From Desulfobacteraceae bacterium (GTDB lineage Bacteria; Desulfobacterota; Desulfobacteria; Desulfobacterales; Desulfobacteraceae): a DNA stretch of 64,000 bases. Shown piece by piece: positions 1-8,381 of this stretch; within the stretch, counting starts at the first letter, position 1, and the number at the start of each line of letters is the position of its first letter. The stretch spans positions 39,343-103,342 of the forward strand of contig JAAELK010000225.1 of assembly GCA_024226935.1 (NCBI GenBank), in the 5' to 3' direction. Under the pieces are notes generated by a model. The model was not told the DNA's origin, searched no databases, and worked only from the letters and a program-made list of their open reading frames with translations. A program made the position numbers and the translations under genes.

Positions 1-39
1 TTATCACAATTAATTATGTTTAAAAAAAAGGAGTGCATT

Positions 40-369
40 ATGGCAGTTTCCATTATTATCAGCCGATTGGTTCAAAACCAAACCATGGCAACACAGCTGG
101 CCCCCTTGATCGTACAACTCAGATCCAAGGCCACTGTTCAGCCAGGATTTCTCACAGCCCAGACTTTCAGTTGTCTGGATTGTGAAGGCGAGTACCTGAT
201 CATCAGTACCTGGAATACTCTGGAAGACTGGAACAAATGGATGCACAATCCAGAGCGCCTGGCCATCCAAAGCCAAGTAGATGAATTATTAGGGGAAAAA
301 ACCCGTTATCGGTATTATGAACCGGTTGTGGGTGGCATCATCCCCAATTTCCCCCCTGACACACAATAA
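40..369 (+). CDS. Antibiotic biosynthesis monooxygenase (ABM)-fold small protein
   Basis: A 109-residue protein of the size and pattern of the dimeric ferredoxin-like ABM family (two beta-alpha-beta halves, a conserved W in the WNTLEDWNKW stretch). Such proteins range from quinol monooxygenases to heme or metabolite binders, so the substrate is unknown. The start at 40 is preferred over an in-frame ATG at 16 because AAGGAG lies six bases before ATG-40. It lies 32 bp upstream of a CitE-like aldolase on the same strand, so the two are probably cotranscribed. In a strict anaerobe an oxygenase role would be unexpected; a binding or isomerase role is equally possible. Confidence 0.7.
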   Translation: MAVSIIISRLVQNQTMATQLAPLIVQLRSKATVQPGFLTAQTFSCLDCEGEYLIISTWNTLEDWNKWMHNPERLAIQSQVDELLGEKTRYRYYEPVVGGIIPNFPPDTQ

Positions 370-401
370 TCTAAAGCCAATTGAACCAGGAAACATTGTC
401 A

Positions 402-1322
402 ATGAAACCAAGTAGATCCGTATTGTCCGTCCCGGGACACATGGATAAAATGCAGAAAAAAGCCGCTGCCGGTGCAGCAGATGTCATCATGCTGGACCTT
501 GAGGACAGCGTACCGGCAGATAAAAAATTGATTGCCAGGCAAATCATCACCAAGGCCATTCTCACTGGAGATTGGAAGGGAAAGACCCTGGCCGTCCGCA
601 TCAATCCTCTGGATACGCCCTTTGCCTACGAAGATATCATCCAGGTAGTGGAGGCTGCGGGGCAGGCCATTGATTTCATTGTTATTCCCAAAGTAGCCCA
701 TGCCGGGGATATTCATTTTCTTGCCCGCCTTCTGAATGGAATAGAAATGCGGAAAAAAATTTATTCCAAAATTGCCATTGAAGCCTCCATCGAGACCGCT
801 GCCGGCCTTGAACAGGTGACTTCCATTGCCCAGGCTGACCAGCGCTTAAGATCCCTATCTTTTGGTGTTGCTGATTACACAACATCAATTGGCGCCAAAT
901 TAGTTTCCCTGTCAGGCCACGGGGAAAATGAAGAAGAGATCTACCCAGGACATCGATGGCATTACCCCATAAGCCGAATTGTAATGGCAGCCAAGGCTAA
1001 TGGACTTCTGGCCATTGATGCCCCCTTTGGTAACTTTAAGGCCCCCAAGGCTCTGGAAAGTGCCGCTGCCATGGCGGCGGCACTGGGCTGTGATGGGAAA
1101 TGGGTAATCCACCCGGATCAGATTGAAATCGTGAACAAGGTGTTTAGTCCGACACCAGAAGAGATCAGGCGGGCTAAACAGATTCTGGATGCAGTTAAGA
1201 CTGCTGGGTCCTCATCCCAAGGAGCGACTGCAATTAATGGACAAATGATAGATCTTGCCACGGCACGCCTGGCCGAAAAGGTTTGGGACCAAGCCAGACA
1301 ACTGGGCCTGGTAGAAAAATAA
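402..1322 (+). CDS. HpcH/HpaI-family aldolase, CitE / malyl-CoA lyase-like
   Basis: A 306-residue TIM-barrel lyase of the CitE/Mcl type, cleaving or forming 3-hydroxyacyl-CoA thioesters such as L-malyl-CoA, beta-methylmalyl-CoA or citramalyl-CoA. Visible family features are SVPGH near the N-terminus, the metal-site stretch MLDLEDSVP, VRIN, the EASIETAAG acidic strand, FGVADYT and the C-terminal KWVIHPDQIEIVN motif typical of CoA-dependent members. An in-frame TTG at 381 could extend it by seven residues; ATG-402 is the simpler start. Its 3' end converges on the DsbC-like gene. The acyl-CoA substrate cannot be told from sequence. Free-standing CitE paralogues without CitD/CitF, as here, are usually not citrate lyase subunits. 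Confidence 0.8.
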   Translation: MKPSRSVLSVPGHMDKMQKKAAAGAADVIMLDLEDSVPADKKLIARQIITKAILTGDWKGKTLAVRINPLDTPFAYEDIIQVVEAAGQAIDFIVIPKVAHAGDIHFLARLLNGIEMRKKIYSKIAIEASIETAAGLEQVTSIAQADQRLRSLSFGVADYTTSIGAKLVSLSGHGENEEEIYPGHRWHYPISRIVMAAKANGLLAIDAPFGNFKAPKALESAAAMAAALGCDGKWVIHPDQIEIVNKVFSPTPEEIRRAKQILDAVKTAGSSSQGATAINGQMIDLATARLAEKVWDQARQLGLVEK

Positions 1323-1332
1323 TTCAATAAAC

Positions 1333-2181
1333 TTATTGAGTCGCAGAATCTTTTGCACACCCACCAACAGAGGAAGCATCCGCCCTATCTTGAGAGTTTA
1401 AGCCAAGATGCTGTTTTATCTGATTGATATCATTGCCTTCCACCATCCAGCACCCATCCCCTGATATCACCACCGGGACAGAGGAAAGACCAGCCCTTGA
1501 GAAAAAAGAGATGGTTTTGTCTATGAGAATATTTGCCTGACTGCATCCGGGTATATCCTTGGCATATTGAATTTGCCCATAGTCTTTATAGGCAACTTTG
1601 TCACAAATAGCCTGAACTGCCATGTTACGGCTTTTCGAGCCCAGCACCGGAAAAAGAATTACCTTAATTTCAAGATGATTTTCCATGGCAAGTATTTCAA
1701 GAGACGGCAGCAACTTCTTACAGTGTGAACAATTGGGATCCGTGACTACATACAAAAATGTGTCGGCTTTCCCAGGTTTAAATGAAAATAAGGTCAAATC
1801 ATCTAAAACCTTCAAATTTTTTTGAAAAAAAGCCTTCCGTTTTGCCTTCTCAAGGGCTTTTTTCTCATCCACCTTTACACGTTCCTTCCGGGCAACATCC
1901 GCCAATGAATTCAAAGTATCCCGGGTAATAAATTTTTTATTTTTAAAAAGCTTTCCAACCAGGAGAAAATCCTTCCCAGCATAGAAAGGTACAAGGTCAC
2001 CACCCAGACTTAAGACAACTTCGCACAATGACCCTTGATCCTTTTTAAACACGATTTTAGCATCCCCGGGCAGAGGTGCCTGTCGGGAAAGCCAATCCAT
2101 ATCAACGTGGGTACAAACCTCGGCGGCAGACACATCAAAACTCAACATCAACAATACTAAAAACACCAACATCCATCTCAT
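1333..2181 (-). CDS. DsbC/DsbG-like periplasmic thiol-disulfide interchange protein
   Basis: A 282-residue exported thioredoxin-fold protein. It has a signal peptide (about residues 1-20, ending SFDVSAA), an N-terminal linker or dimerisation region, then a thioredoxin fold with the redox motif C151-S-H-C154 inside TDPNCSHCKK, and the cis-Pro region (SVPVV) near residue 235. The length and arrangement match DsbC/DsbG disulfide isomerases, though CSHC differs from the CGYC of E. coli DsbC. More cysteines (CDK, GCSQ, GDGCW) lie further on. It is likely to isomerise or protect thiols of periplasmic multiheme cytochromes or other Cys-rich proteins. It is transcribed alone, convergent with the aldolase. 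Confidence 0.75.
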   Translation of the reverse strand: MRWMLVFLVLLMLSFDVSAAEVCTHVDMDWLSRQAPLPGDAKIVFKKDQGSLCEVVLSLGGDLVPFYAGKDFLLVGKLFKNKKFITRDTLNSLADVARKERVKVDEKKALEKAKRKAFFQKNLKVLDDLTLFSFKPGKADTFLYVVTDPNCSHCKKLLPSLEILAMENHLEIKVILFPVLGSKSRNMAVQAICDKVAYKDYGQIQYAKDIPGCSQANILIDKTISFFSRAGLSSVPVVISGDGCWMVEGNDINQIKQHLGLNSQDRADASSVGGCAKDSATQ

Positions 2182-2456
2182 CTTAAATCACCCCTATTTT
2201 TAAAAAATATCTCAGTAAAAAATCAAAATTTTCTGAATTCTCTATTACCATATTTTTTAAACATTAATAAGAGATAAAAAAACTAATCGCTAAAAATAAC
2301 CTGCACCATGGAAGGCAGTGCAAAACAGACCACTCCCCCCACCAGACATATTGTTCCATAGAATAATATGAAGAAACGCTTGATCAAAAGCCTTAAAAAA
2401 GAGTAATAGATAATTAAGAGTATTTTTCATCAAATCATAAGCATCGGAATATTATC
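2182..2456. other. Divergent intergenic region, AT-rich
   Basis: This 275-bp stretch separates the divergent DsbC-like and cyclase genes and must hold promoters for both. No convincing -35/-10 pair, operator or structured RNA was picked out. A short CATATT...AATATG inverted pair occurs near 2348-2371 but is weak. Confidence 0.4.
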
Positions 2457-3377
2457 ATGGAGCAAGACAACAACGATACTTTATTTGAAATTCTATTGGA
2501 TGCAGCGAAAAAAGTATCCATGGGGGCCTATGACAAAACAGATAGCCTTATGGAATTAACCAATCAGAACAAATATCCTGCTGTGGTTTCAGAATTGGCC
2601 GAAGCCTTTGGTATGATGATCGTTCAAGTCGAATCCAGAGAATTTAATCTGGAACAATTACTATCCGAACTCAAGACAAAAAACCAGAAACTAAAAGAAA
2701 CTCTCCTTCGGGTCCAGATACTTGAGAGCATTCAAAGCCACATGAGCAAATTTGTACCCAAATCTGTCCAAGACCTGATTGAGGACAACCCTGAAAATCC
2801 GGATCTAACCAAACATGAAAAAAATATATCGGTACTTTTTCTCGATATTGCCGGATATACAAAAATGAGTGAAAATAACTCCAGGGAAAAGATGAATTAC
2901 CTGATCGAAACCTATTTTAGTGAATTTTTAAATATCATAGTTGAAAACAAAGGAGATATTAATGAAACAGCAGGAGATGGCCTGATGATCCTTTTCCAGG
3001 ATGACACCCCCAAAACCCACGCAATAAACGCAGTTTCCGCAGCCGTTGGAATTCATAAAAGAACAAAGCTCATCAATGAATCTTTAAAGGGAAAATATAA
3101 ACCGGTATCAGTAAACATTGGCATTAACTCAGGCAATGCCTCTGTGGGCTCCACTCGATTCAAAGGCATTGCCGGCGATCGATGGACCTATACTGCTTCA
3201 GGTGCAGTCACCAATATTGCGGCCCGGGTATGCGCCATTGCAACAGATGGAAAGATTCTTGTCACCTCCTTAACATCCGATCATATCAAAAACAACTTTA
3301 GACTGGGCGAACAAAAAAAACAAAAACTTAAAAATGTCAGTAAGGCAATCCAAGTCCAAGAAGTGCTTATTGACTAA
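2457..3377 (+). CDS. Class III adenylate/guanylate cyclase
   Basis: A 306-residue soluble nucleotide cyclase. Residues 1-100 are helical with a short coiled coil (about 60-95, SELKTKNQKLKETLLRVQ). The catalytic domain runs from about 120 to 300. Metal-binding aspartates are visible as D130 (LFLDIAGYT) and D174 (ETAGDGLMIL), and the transition-state pair N253/R257 in TNIAAR is intact, so it should be active. No membrane segment and no recognised sensor domain. cAMP versus cGMP specificity cannot be assigned. Only a weak GGA precedes the ATG. A STAS-domain gene converges on it, with no clear functional link. Confidence 0.85.
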   Translation: MEQDNNDTLFEILLDAAKKVSMGAYDKTDSLMELTNQNKYPAVVSELAEAFGMMIVQVESREFNLEQLLSELKTKNQKLKETLLRVQILESIQSHMSKFVPKSVQDLIEDNPENPDLTKHEKNISVLFLDIAGYTKMSENNSREKMNYLIETYFSEFLNIIVENKGDINETAGDGLMILFQDDTPKTHAINAVSAAVGIHKRTKLINESLKGKYKPVSVNIGINSGNASVGSTRFKGIAGDRWTYTASGAVTNIAARVCAIATDGKILVTSLTSDHIKNNFRLGEQKKQKLKNVSKAIQVQEVLID

Positions 3378-3420
3378 ACAAACCAAAGTGGGATTCCATC
3401 ACCCACCCAAGGGGTAAAGC

Positions 3421-3744
3421 CTAGGGCAAATCTTCCATGGTATCGTAACAGGGCATAATAGAGGGGAAACCTGAAATTTCGATCACTTCCTTAATATTTC
3501 CAGAAAGTCCTGCCAGACATAATTCCCCTTTAAGAGCCTTTACTTTCTTAGTAGCAACCAAAAAAATTCGCAACCCAGCACTGGAAACATATTCAAGATT
3601 GGTTAGGTCCAATACTATATTCAAATTTCCCTCTTCAATAATTTTGCCGAGACTTAGTTCCAGTTCCGGTGCTGTAACTGCATCCAATCGTCCCTTTAAC
3701 CCAACCACACATCTACCCTCTTCAACCAGCTTTCCTATTTCCAT
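3421..3744 (-). CDS. STAS-domain anti-sigma factor antagonist
   Basis: A 107-residue single STAS domain of the SpoIIAA/RsbV type. The phosphorylatable region is visible as YVSSAGLRIFL after the conserved strand LDLTNLEY. Such proteins switch between phosphorylated and free forms and sequester an anti-sigma kinase. No kinase or phosphatase gene is adjacent here; a complete partner set lies at 13.1-15.1 kb with a second STAS protein, so this one could feed into the same switch (inference). A good GGAG precedes the ATG. Confidence 0.85.
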   Translation of the reverse strand: MEIGKLVEEGRCVVGLKGRLDAVTAPELELSLGKIIEEGNLNIVLDLTNLEYVSSAGLRIFLVATKKVKALKGELCLAGLSGNIKEVIEISGFPSIMPCYDTMEDLP

Positions 3745-4064
3745 ATGATCTCCATAAAAACGCCGTTTCCCTTTGGAATGATATATAGTCTACACCTTAC
3801 CTCCACTATCTGTATTCCATAAAAAGGATTGTGTCAATTAGAAGCTTAATTTTGTTCAGGGCAAACAGGACCAGCCAGGGATGGCTTTCCATAGAACATA
3901 AGGAAATTACACCTGATTGATCAGGCAATATAATTTATAAAATGGAATCAAATGCCCCTGAATATCACAAGGACAAAAAAAAAGTCTCTGAACAAATTAT
4001 AGTTCAGAGACTTCTATCTTTTCAAGTCACCAAGATGACTTTTTTAGCTAAGTAAAACGGCTAA
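3745..4064. other. Intergenic region between STAS gene and csp
   Basis: About 320 bp with no ORF worth calling. It should hold the STAS promoter, and it contains the csp terminator at 3975-4012. Short palindromes (CCTGAT-TG-ATCAGG near 3912; AGCCA-TGGCT near 3874) were seen but have no obvious role. Confidence 0.4.
3975..4012 (-). terminator. Rho-independent terminator of csp
   Basis: An 11-bp perfect stem (AGTCTCTGAAC at 3983-3993 with GTTCAGAGACT at 4002-4012, 8-nt loop) is followed on the minus strand by a run of eight T (3982-3975). It lies 52 bp beyond the csp stop codon. Confidence 0.85.
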
Positions 4065-4268
4065 CTAGAGCACGGTTACATTTGTTGCAGCAGGACCTTT
4101 CTGTCCTTCTTCAATATCAAATGAAACACGGTCCCCTTCATTCAGGGATTTAAAACCTGCTGAATTAATGCCGGAATGATGTACAAATACATCTTTTCCG
4201 CCGTCTTCTTGTTCAATAAAACCAAAACCCTTTGAGTCGTTAAACCATTTTACAGTACCGTTAGCCAT
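4065..4268 (-). CDS. csp: Cold-shock protein, CspA family
   Basis: A 67-residue single cold-shock domain (OB fold) that binds single-stranded RNA and DNA. RNP1 (KGFGFIEQ) and RNP2 (VFVHHS) are intact, and the N-terminal [11 protein letters not shown] is the family signature. AGGAG lies just before the ATG. It has a long leader (about 125 nt, from a promoter near 4399-4426), as is usual for cold-regulated csp mRNAs, and its own terminator. Confidence 0.95.
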   Translation of the reverse strand: MANGTVKWFNDSKGFGFIEQEDGGKDVFVHHSGINSAGFKSLNEGDRVSFDIEEGQKGPAATNVTVL

Positions 4269-4398
4269 ATTGGCAATCTCCTATAGTAATAAAAAAAATA
4301 CAAGCTTCAAACTTCGGAGCAACACCATTCTATTTTTTGGAATATACACCTCAGAAATGAAACCTAAGCGCTTTACATACAGCAGCGCAATCTTTATA

Positions 4399-4426
4399 AG
4401 AATACAGGAATACTAATAAAAGTCAA
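4399..4426 (-). promoter_or_regulatory. Putative sigma70 promoter of csp
   Basis: On the minus strand TTGACT (4426-4421) is followed after 16 bp by TATTCT (4404-4399). This would give a 5' leader of about 125 nt. The -35 element sits in one arm of a 10-bp inverted repeat shared with the divergent promoter. Confidence 0.55.
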
Positions 4427-4488
4427 GCATTAAATTAATCAGATTACATTTTTTCCCACAATAATGGGAAAAAGACTCAATGCTTGAC
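4422..4488. repeat. Nested inverted repeats between divergent promoters
   Basis: The outer arms GTCAAGCATT (4422-4431) and AATGCTTGAC (4479-4488) are perfect inverted repeats. Inside them sits a 9-bp perfect stem (4450-4458 with 4465-4473, loop CAATAA). Each outer arm contains the TTGAC of one of the two divergent promoters. Confidence 0.7.
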
Positions 4489-4513
4489 CCAAGACAATTG
4501 AATGGTCTATACT
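4484..4513 (+). promoter_or_regulatory. Putative sigma70 promoter of the sucrose operon
   Basis: TTGACC (4484-4489), 18-bp spacer, TATACT (4508-4513). The predicted leader to the ATG at 4738 is about 215 nt and carries no ORF that looks coding. Confidence 0.5.
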
Positions 4514-4737
4514 CATCAGATAATATTATTTTCGTTATTAATCTCAAAGAAAGAAGTCATCAAAAAATTCTTTCTTACATATTGGGTATTGAAAATCACC
4601 ATGATCCTAATGCAGGGCGAAATTTTATTTAATCTTTTCCCAACCCGGGAATTTGCAGGTTTAGTCTGTAGTTTCAAAAGCGCATTGCCGGATAATTATG
4701 ATATTCACCAAAAATTCACAAGGAGATTCAAACTCTG

Positions 4738-6933
4738 ATGGGTACCGGCAAAGGACTTCATATTCAAATGTTTAGTATCCATGGATTGCTCAGAGGCAAA
4801 AATATGGAACTGGGCCATGATGCCGACACAGGCGGCCAGATTAAGTATGTAGTTGAACTCTGCAATGCCCTTGCACAAAACGAGCAAATTAAACAGGTGG
4901 ACCTTTTCACACGCTTGATTCGTGACAAATCCTGTTCTGGAGATTATAGTCTCCCCCTGGAACAAATCAATAAAAAATTCCGTATTATCAGAATCCAATG
5001 CGGGGGACGCAAATATATCCGCAAAGAATTACTATGGCCCTTTTTAGATGAATTTGTGGATAAAACCATCAAATTTATCCAACAGGAAAAAAAAGTCCCT
5101 GATATTGTCCACGGACACTATGCAGACGCAGGTTATGTCAGCCGGGAGCTGGCCAGATTTTTCGGGATACCCTTTGTGTATACAGGCCATTCTCTGGGAA
5201 AATCAAAAAAAATACAACTCCTGAACGATGGAATGGATATCAATGATATTAATAAAAAACTAAAAATTGATCATCGCATCGATATAGAAGAAGATATTCT
5301 CCAATTTGTTAATTTGATCATCACCAGCACCAACCAGGAAATTGAAGGCCAATACTCCCTATACCGCAACCGAACCCTGCCGACATACCAGGTAATTCCA
5401 CCGGGAATCGACATTGAAAAGTTTCACCCCTATTACCACGACATCCTTTTCAACAACGGTGAAAAAGAAGAGGCATTATTTGCCAATGCCTCAGTCACCC
5501 GGGAGTTGGAACGGTTTTTTCAATATCCGGACAAACCCATAATCCTGGTATTATGCCGCCCGGACAAAAAGAAGAATATCCAAGGCCTGATCAAAGCATA
5601 TGGAGAGGATTATGAACTTCAGGCCATGGCCAACCTGGCAGTTTTTGCAGGTATAAGAAAAGATATTGCCCTGAAAGAAGACAATGAACGGGATGTACTG
5701 ACCCAGATGCTGCTGTTGCTGGATAAGTATAACCTGTATGGAAAAATGGCCATCCCGAAAAAACATAATTTTGAACATGAAGTGCCGGAGCTCTACCGAA
5801 TTGCCGCCAAAAAAAAAGGCGTCTTTGTCAACTCTGCCCTGACAGAACCCTTTGGACTGACCATTCTTGAATCCCTCGCCTGCGGCCTGCCAATTGTGGC
5901 CACCCACGACGGTGGACCAAGGGATATTATTTCCAACTGCCAAAGTGGAATCTTGGTGAATCCCAAGGATACTAGAGCCATTGCCCAAGCTATCAAAAAT
6001 ATCCTTGCACACCAGGATCTATGGGATGAATATTCAAAGAACGGCATCATGAACACCAGAAAATTTTATACCTGGGAAAATCATGTCAAAACCTATACCA
6101 CCGCCATTGACCGCCTTTGCCAGGAATACGATTCTTCGAACATCCAGGTCAGAAAACCCAGCCGCAGCATTGGATATCGGCTTTCAGACCTTAACCACAT
6201 ATTAATCACAGATATTGATAACACCCTGCTGGGCGGGAACGAAAAAGAGCTTGGCGCTCTGATAAATCTTTTAGAAAAAAACCGAAATCATTTAGGATTT
6301 GGTGTGGCCACCGGCAGAGGATTGGAATCTGCCAAAAAGATTCTAAAGGCCCATGACATAATGACACCGGATATTATTATTTCCTGTGTAGGCAGCCAAA
6401 TCAGTTATGGAGACACCTTTTACCAGGACAAGGGCTGGGAAACCCATATTTCAAAAAACTGGAAGCCCGGCCCCATGGCAGCATGCCTTAAAAGAATTAA
6501 TTTTATTCAACCCCAGGAAAATTCATCCCAGAGTCCCTATAAACTCAGCTATTATATGGAACCGGGAAAAGATCGTTTGGCCCGTATCCACCATGTCTTA
6601 ACCCAACACCGCTATCTTTACACCCTGATCTATTCCCAGGATAAACACCTGGACCTGCTTCCATACCGCGCATCCAAGGGCAAAGCCATCCGATACATAG
6701 GTTATAAATGGGGAATCCCCCTTAAAAATTTTCTGGTCTGCGGTGATTCAGGCAATGACGAAGAGATGCTCAAGGGAGACCCATGTGCTGTAATTGTTGG
6801 CAATCACAGCCCGGAACTTGCTTCCTTAAAACCCAGTAAAAATATTTATTTTGCCGAGCAATTCTTTGCAGGAGGCATCTGTGAAGGAATTTCCCACTAT
6901 AACTTCATCCACCATGCAAAAGGGGAAATATGA
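4738..6933 (+). CDS. Sucrose-phosphate synthase with fused sucrose-phosphatase (HAD) domain
   Basis: A 731-residue bifunctional-type enzyme. The N-terminal GT4 glycosyltransferase half (about 1-465) has GHDADTGGQIKY as the donor/acceptor loop and the nucleotide-sugar motif EPFGLTILESLACGLPIV (E-x7-E); this half makes sucrose-6-phosphate from a nucleotide-glucose and fructose-6-P. The C-terminal half (about 485-725) is a HAD phosphatase of the SPP type with nucleophile D492-x-D494 (TDIDNTLL) and the CGDSGNDEEML motif 4, which would release free sucrose. AAGGAG lies 12 bp before the ATG. The stop overlaps the next gene's start (ATGA). Sucrose is a common compatible solute, so osmotic or desiccation stress is the likely context. 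Similar fusions are known in cyanobacteria and plants-type SPS. Confidence 0.88.
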   Translation: MGTGKGLHIQMFSIHGLLRGKNMELGHDADTGGQIKYVVELCNALAQNEQIKQVDLFTRLIRDKSCSGDYSLPLEQINKKFRIIRIQCGGRKYIRKELLWPFLDEFVDKTIKFIQQEKKVPDIVHGHYADAGYVSRELARFFGIPFVYTGHSLGKSKKIQLLNDGMDINDINKKLKIDHRIDIEEDILQFVNLIITSTNQEIEGQYSLYRNRTLPTYQVIPPGIDIEKFHPYYHDILFNNGEKEEALFANASVTRELERFFQYPDKPIILVLCRPDKKKNIQGLIKAYGEDYELQAMANLAVFAGIRKDIALKEDNERDVLTQMLLLLDKYNLYGKMAIPKKHNFEHEVPELYRIAAKKKGVFVNSALTEPFGLTILESLACGLPIVATHDGGPRDIISNCQSGILVNPKDTRAIAQAIKNILAHQDLWDEYSKNGIMNTRKFYTWENHVKTYTTAIDRLCQEYDSSNIQVRKPSRSIGYRLSDLNHILITDIDNTLLGGNEKELGALINLLEKNRNHLGFGVATGRGLESAKKILKAHDIMTPDIIISCVGSQISYGDTFYQDKGWETHISKNWKPGPMAACLKRINFIQPQENSSQSPYKLSYYMEPGKDRLARIHHVLTQHRYLYTLIYSQDKHLDLLPYRASKGKAIRYIGYKWGIPLKNFLVCGDSGNDEEMLKGDPCAVIVGNHSPELASLKPSKNIYFAEQFFAGGICEGISHYNFIHHAKGEI

Positions 6934-8381
6934 CCCTCAAAAACAAGATTCAACTTATTACTTATCCAGACAGCCTAGGCGCCAACCTTCCTGAACTGCA
7001 TTATTGCCTTAGAAAATATTTTGCAAAGGCAATCAGGGGGGTCCATTTACTGCCTTTTTACCCTTCCTCTTCGGACCGGGGATTTGCTCCCATAACCTAC
7101 GATGAAGTAGACCCGGCCTTTGGCACCTGGGATGATGTGGAAAAAATCGGACATGATTTTGATCTTATCATTGATTTCATGGTCAACCATATTTCCCGAC
7201 AATCTATTTTTTTCCAGGATTATATTGACAAGGGTCCCCTCAGCGAATATGCAGACATGTTCTTAACCTTTAACAAACTTGCAGCAAATGGTTTTATTCC
7301 CGACGAGGATCTGACAAAGGTCTATACAAGAAAGCCCCGCCCACCCTATCAACAATTGGAACGGCCCAACGGAACCCTGGAAAAGATATGGTGTACTTTT
7401 GACTACGAACAGATTGACCTGGACTATAAATCTCCCAAAACACGGGAGGTAATGCGTAAATTTCTCATCCGACTGGCCAGAAACCGTCCCAAAATGATTC
7501 GACTGGATGCCATTGCTTACACCACCATGGAAATAGGAACCAATTGTTTTTTCCTGGAACCCCAAATTTGGGAACTTTTGGAATGGTTTGACGATTATGC
7601 ATCTGCCTTTGACACTGAAATTCTACCGGAAATCCATGAACACTACACCTATCAATTCAAACTGGCAAAGAAAGGATATTGGTGCTATGATTTTTCTCTG
7701 CCCATGCTGGTACTTCACTGCCTGTACATGAAAACCACCAGACGCTTAAAATCCTGGCTAAAAAAATGCCCCCGTAAACAGATCACTACCTTGGACACCC
7801 ATGACGGCATCGGGGTTGTGGATGTAATGGAACTTCTCAACCAAAAGGAAATAGATGCAACCATTGACCTGCTATACAAAGAAGGCTCCAATATCAAAAA
7901 AACCTATTCCGGACCGGAATATCAAAATCTTGATGTCTACCAGGTCAACTGCACCTACTACTCTGCTCTGGGATGCCATGATGATGCTTATATTACTGCA
8001 AGAACCATCCAATTTTTTACCCCGGGGATACCCCAGGTCTATTATGTAGGCCTTCTGGCCGGAGAAAATGATATTGAACTGGTTGAAAAAACTCGACTTG
8101 GCAGAAACATCAACCGCCATAATTATACCCTCGAAGAGATCAAGGAAGATATTCAAAAGCCGGTGGTACAGCGTTTGCTTCGTCTCATGGAATTTAGAAA
8201 CTCCTATCCGGCCTTTAATGGTGAGTTCACTGTCATGAAATCGACGGACAAACAATTAATATTGGAATGGACCCATAAAAAACACACAGCCACAGCCTTT
8301 ATTGACGTGAAGACCCCGGGTAACACCAAGATCACCTACACCGATCCTGTAGCATCCCGGGTGGTAGATTTTATTGTTTAA
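6930..8381 (+). CDS. GH13 subfamily 18 phosphorylase, sucrose-phosphorylase-like
   Basis: A 483-residue alpha-amylase-superfamily enzyme. Sequence hallmarks of sucrose phosphorylase are LITYPDSLG near the start, LLPFYPSSSDRGFAP, nucleophile D193 (RLDAIAY), acid/base E234 (LPEIHEHY) and stabiliser D292 in TLDTHDGIG. It would phosphorolyse sucrose to glucose-1-P and fructose, saving the glycosidic bond energy. GH13_18 also contains sucrose-6'-phosphate and glucosylglycerol phosphorylases, so the exact substrate is uncertain. It is translationally coupled to the synthase by a 4-bp overlap, linking synthesis and breakdown of one disaccharide in one mRNA. Its last 11 bp overlap the convergent LOG-domain gene. 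Confidence 0.85.
   Translation: MTLKNKIQLITYPDSLGANLPELHYCLRKYFAKAIRGVHLLPFYPSSSDRGFAPITYDEVDPAFGTWDDVEKIGHDFDLIIDFMVNHISRQSIFFQDYIDKGPLSEYADMFLTFNKLAANGFIPDEDLTKVYTRKPRPPYQQLERPNGTLEKIWCTFDYEQIDLDYKSPKTREVMRKFLIRLARNRPKMIRLDAIAYTTMEIGTNCFFLEPQIWELLEWFDDYASAFDTEILPEIHEHYTYQFKLAKKGYWCYDFSLPMLVLHCLYMKTTRRLKSWLKKCPRKQITTLDTHDGIGVVDVMELLNQKEIDATIDLLYKEGSNIKKTYSGPEYQNLDVYQVNCTYYSALGCHDDAYITARTIQFFTPGIPQVYYVGLLAGENDIELVEKTRLGRNINRHNYTLEEIKEDIQKPVVQRLLRLMEFRNSYPAFNGEFTVMKSTDKQLILEWTHKKHTATAFIDVKTPGNTKITYTDPVASRVVDFIV

Noticed and set aside
4502..4738. A 78-residue plus-strand ORF in the leader of the sucrose operon
   Set aside because: It starts at the putative -10 region, has no ribosome-binding site, and its composition looks like translated AT-rich leader.
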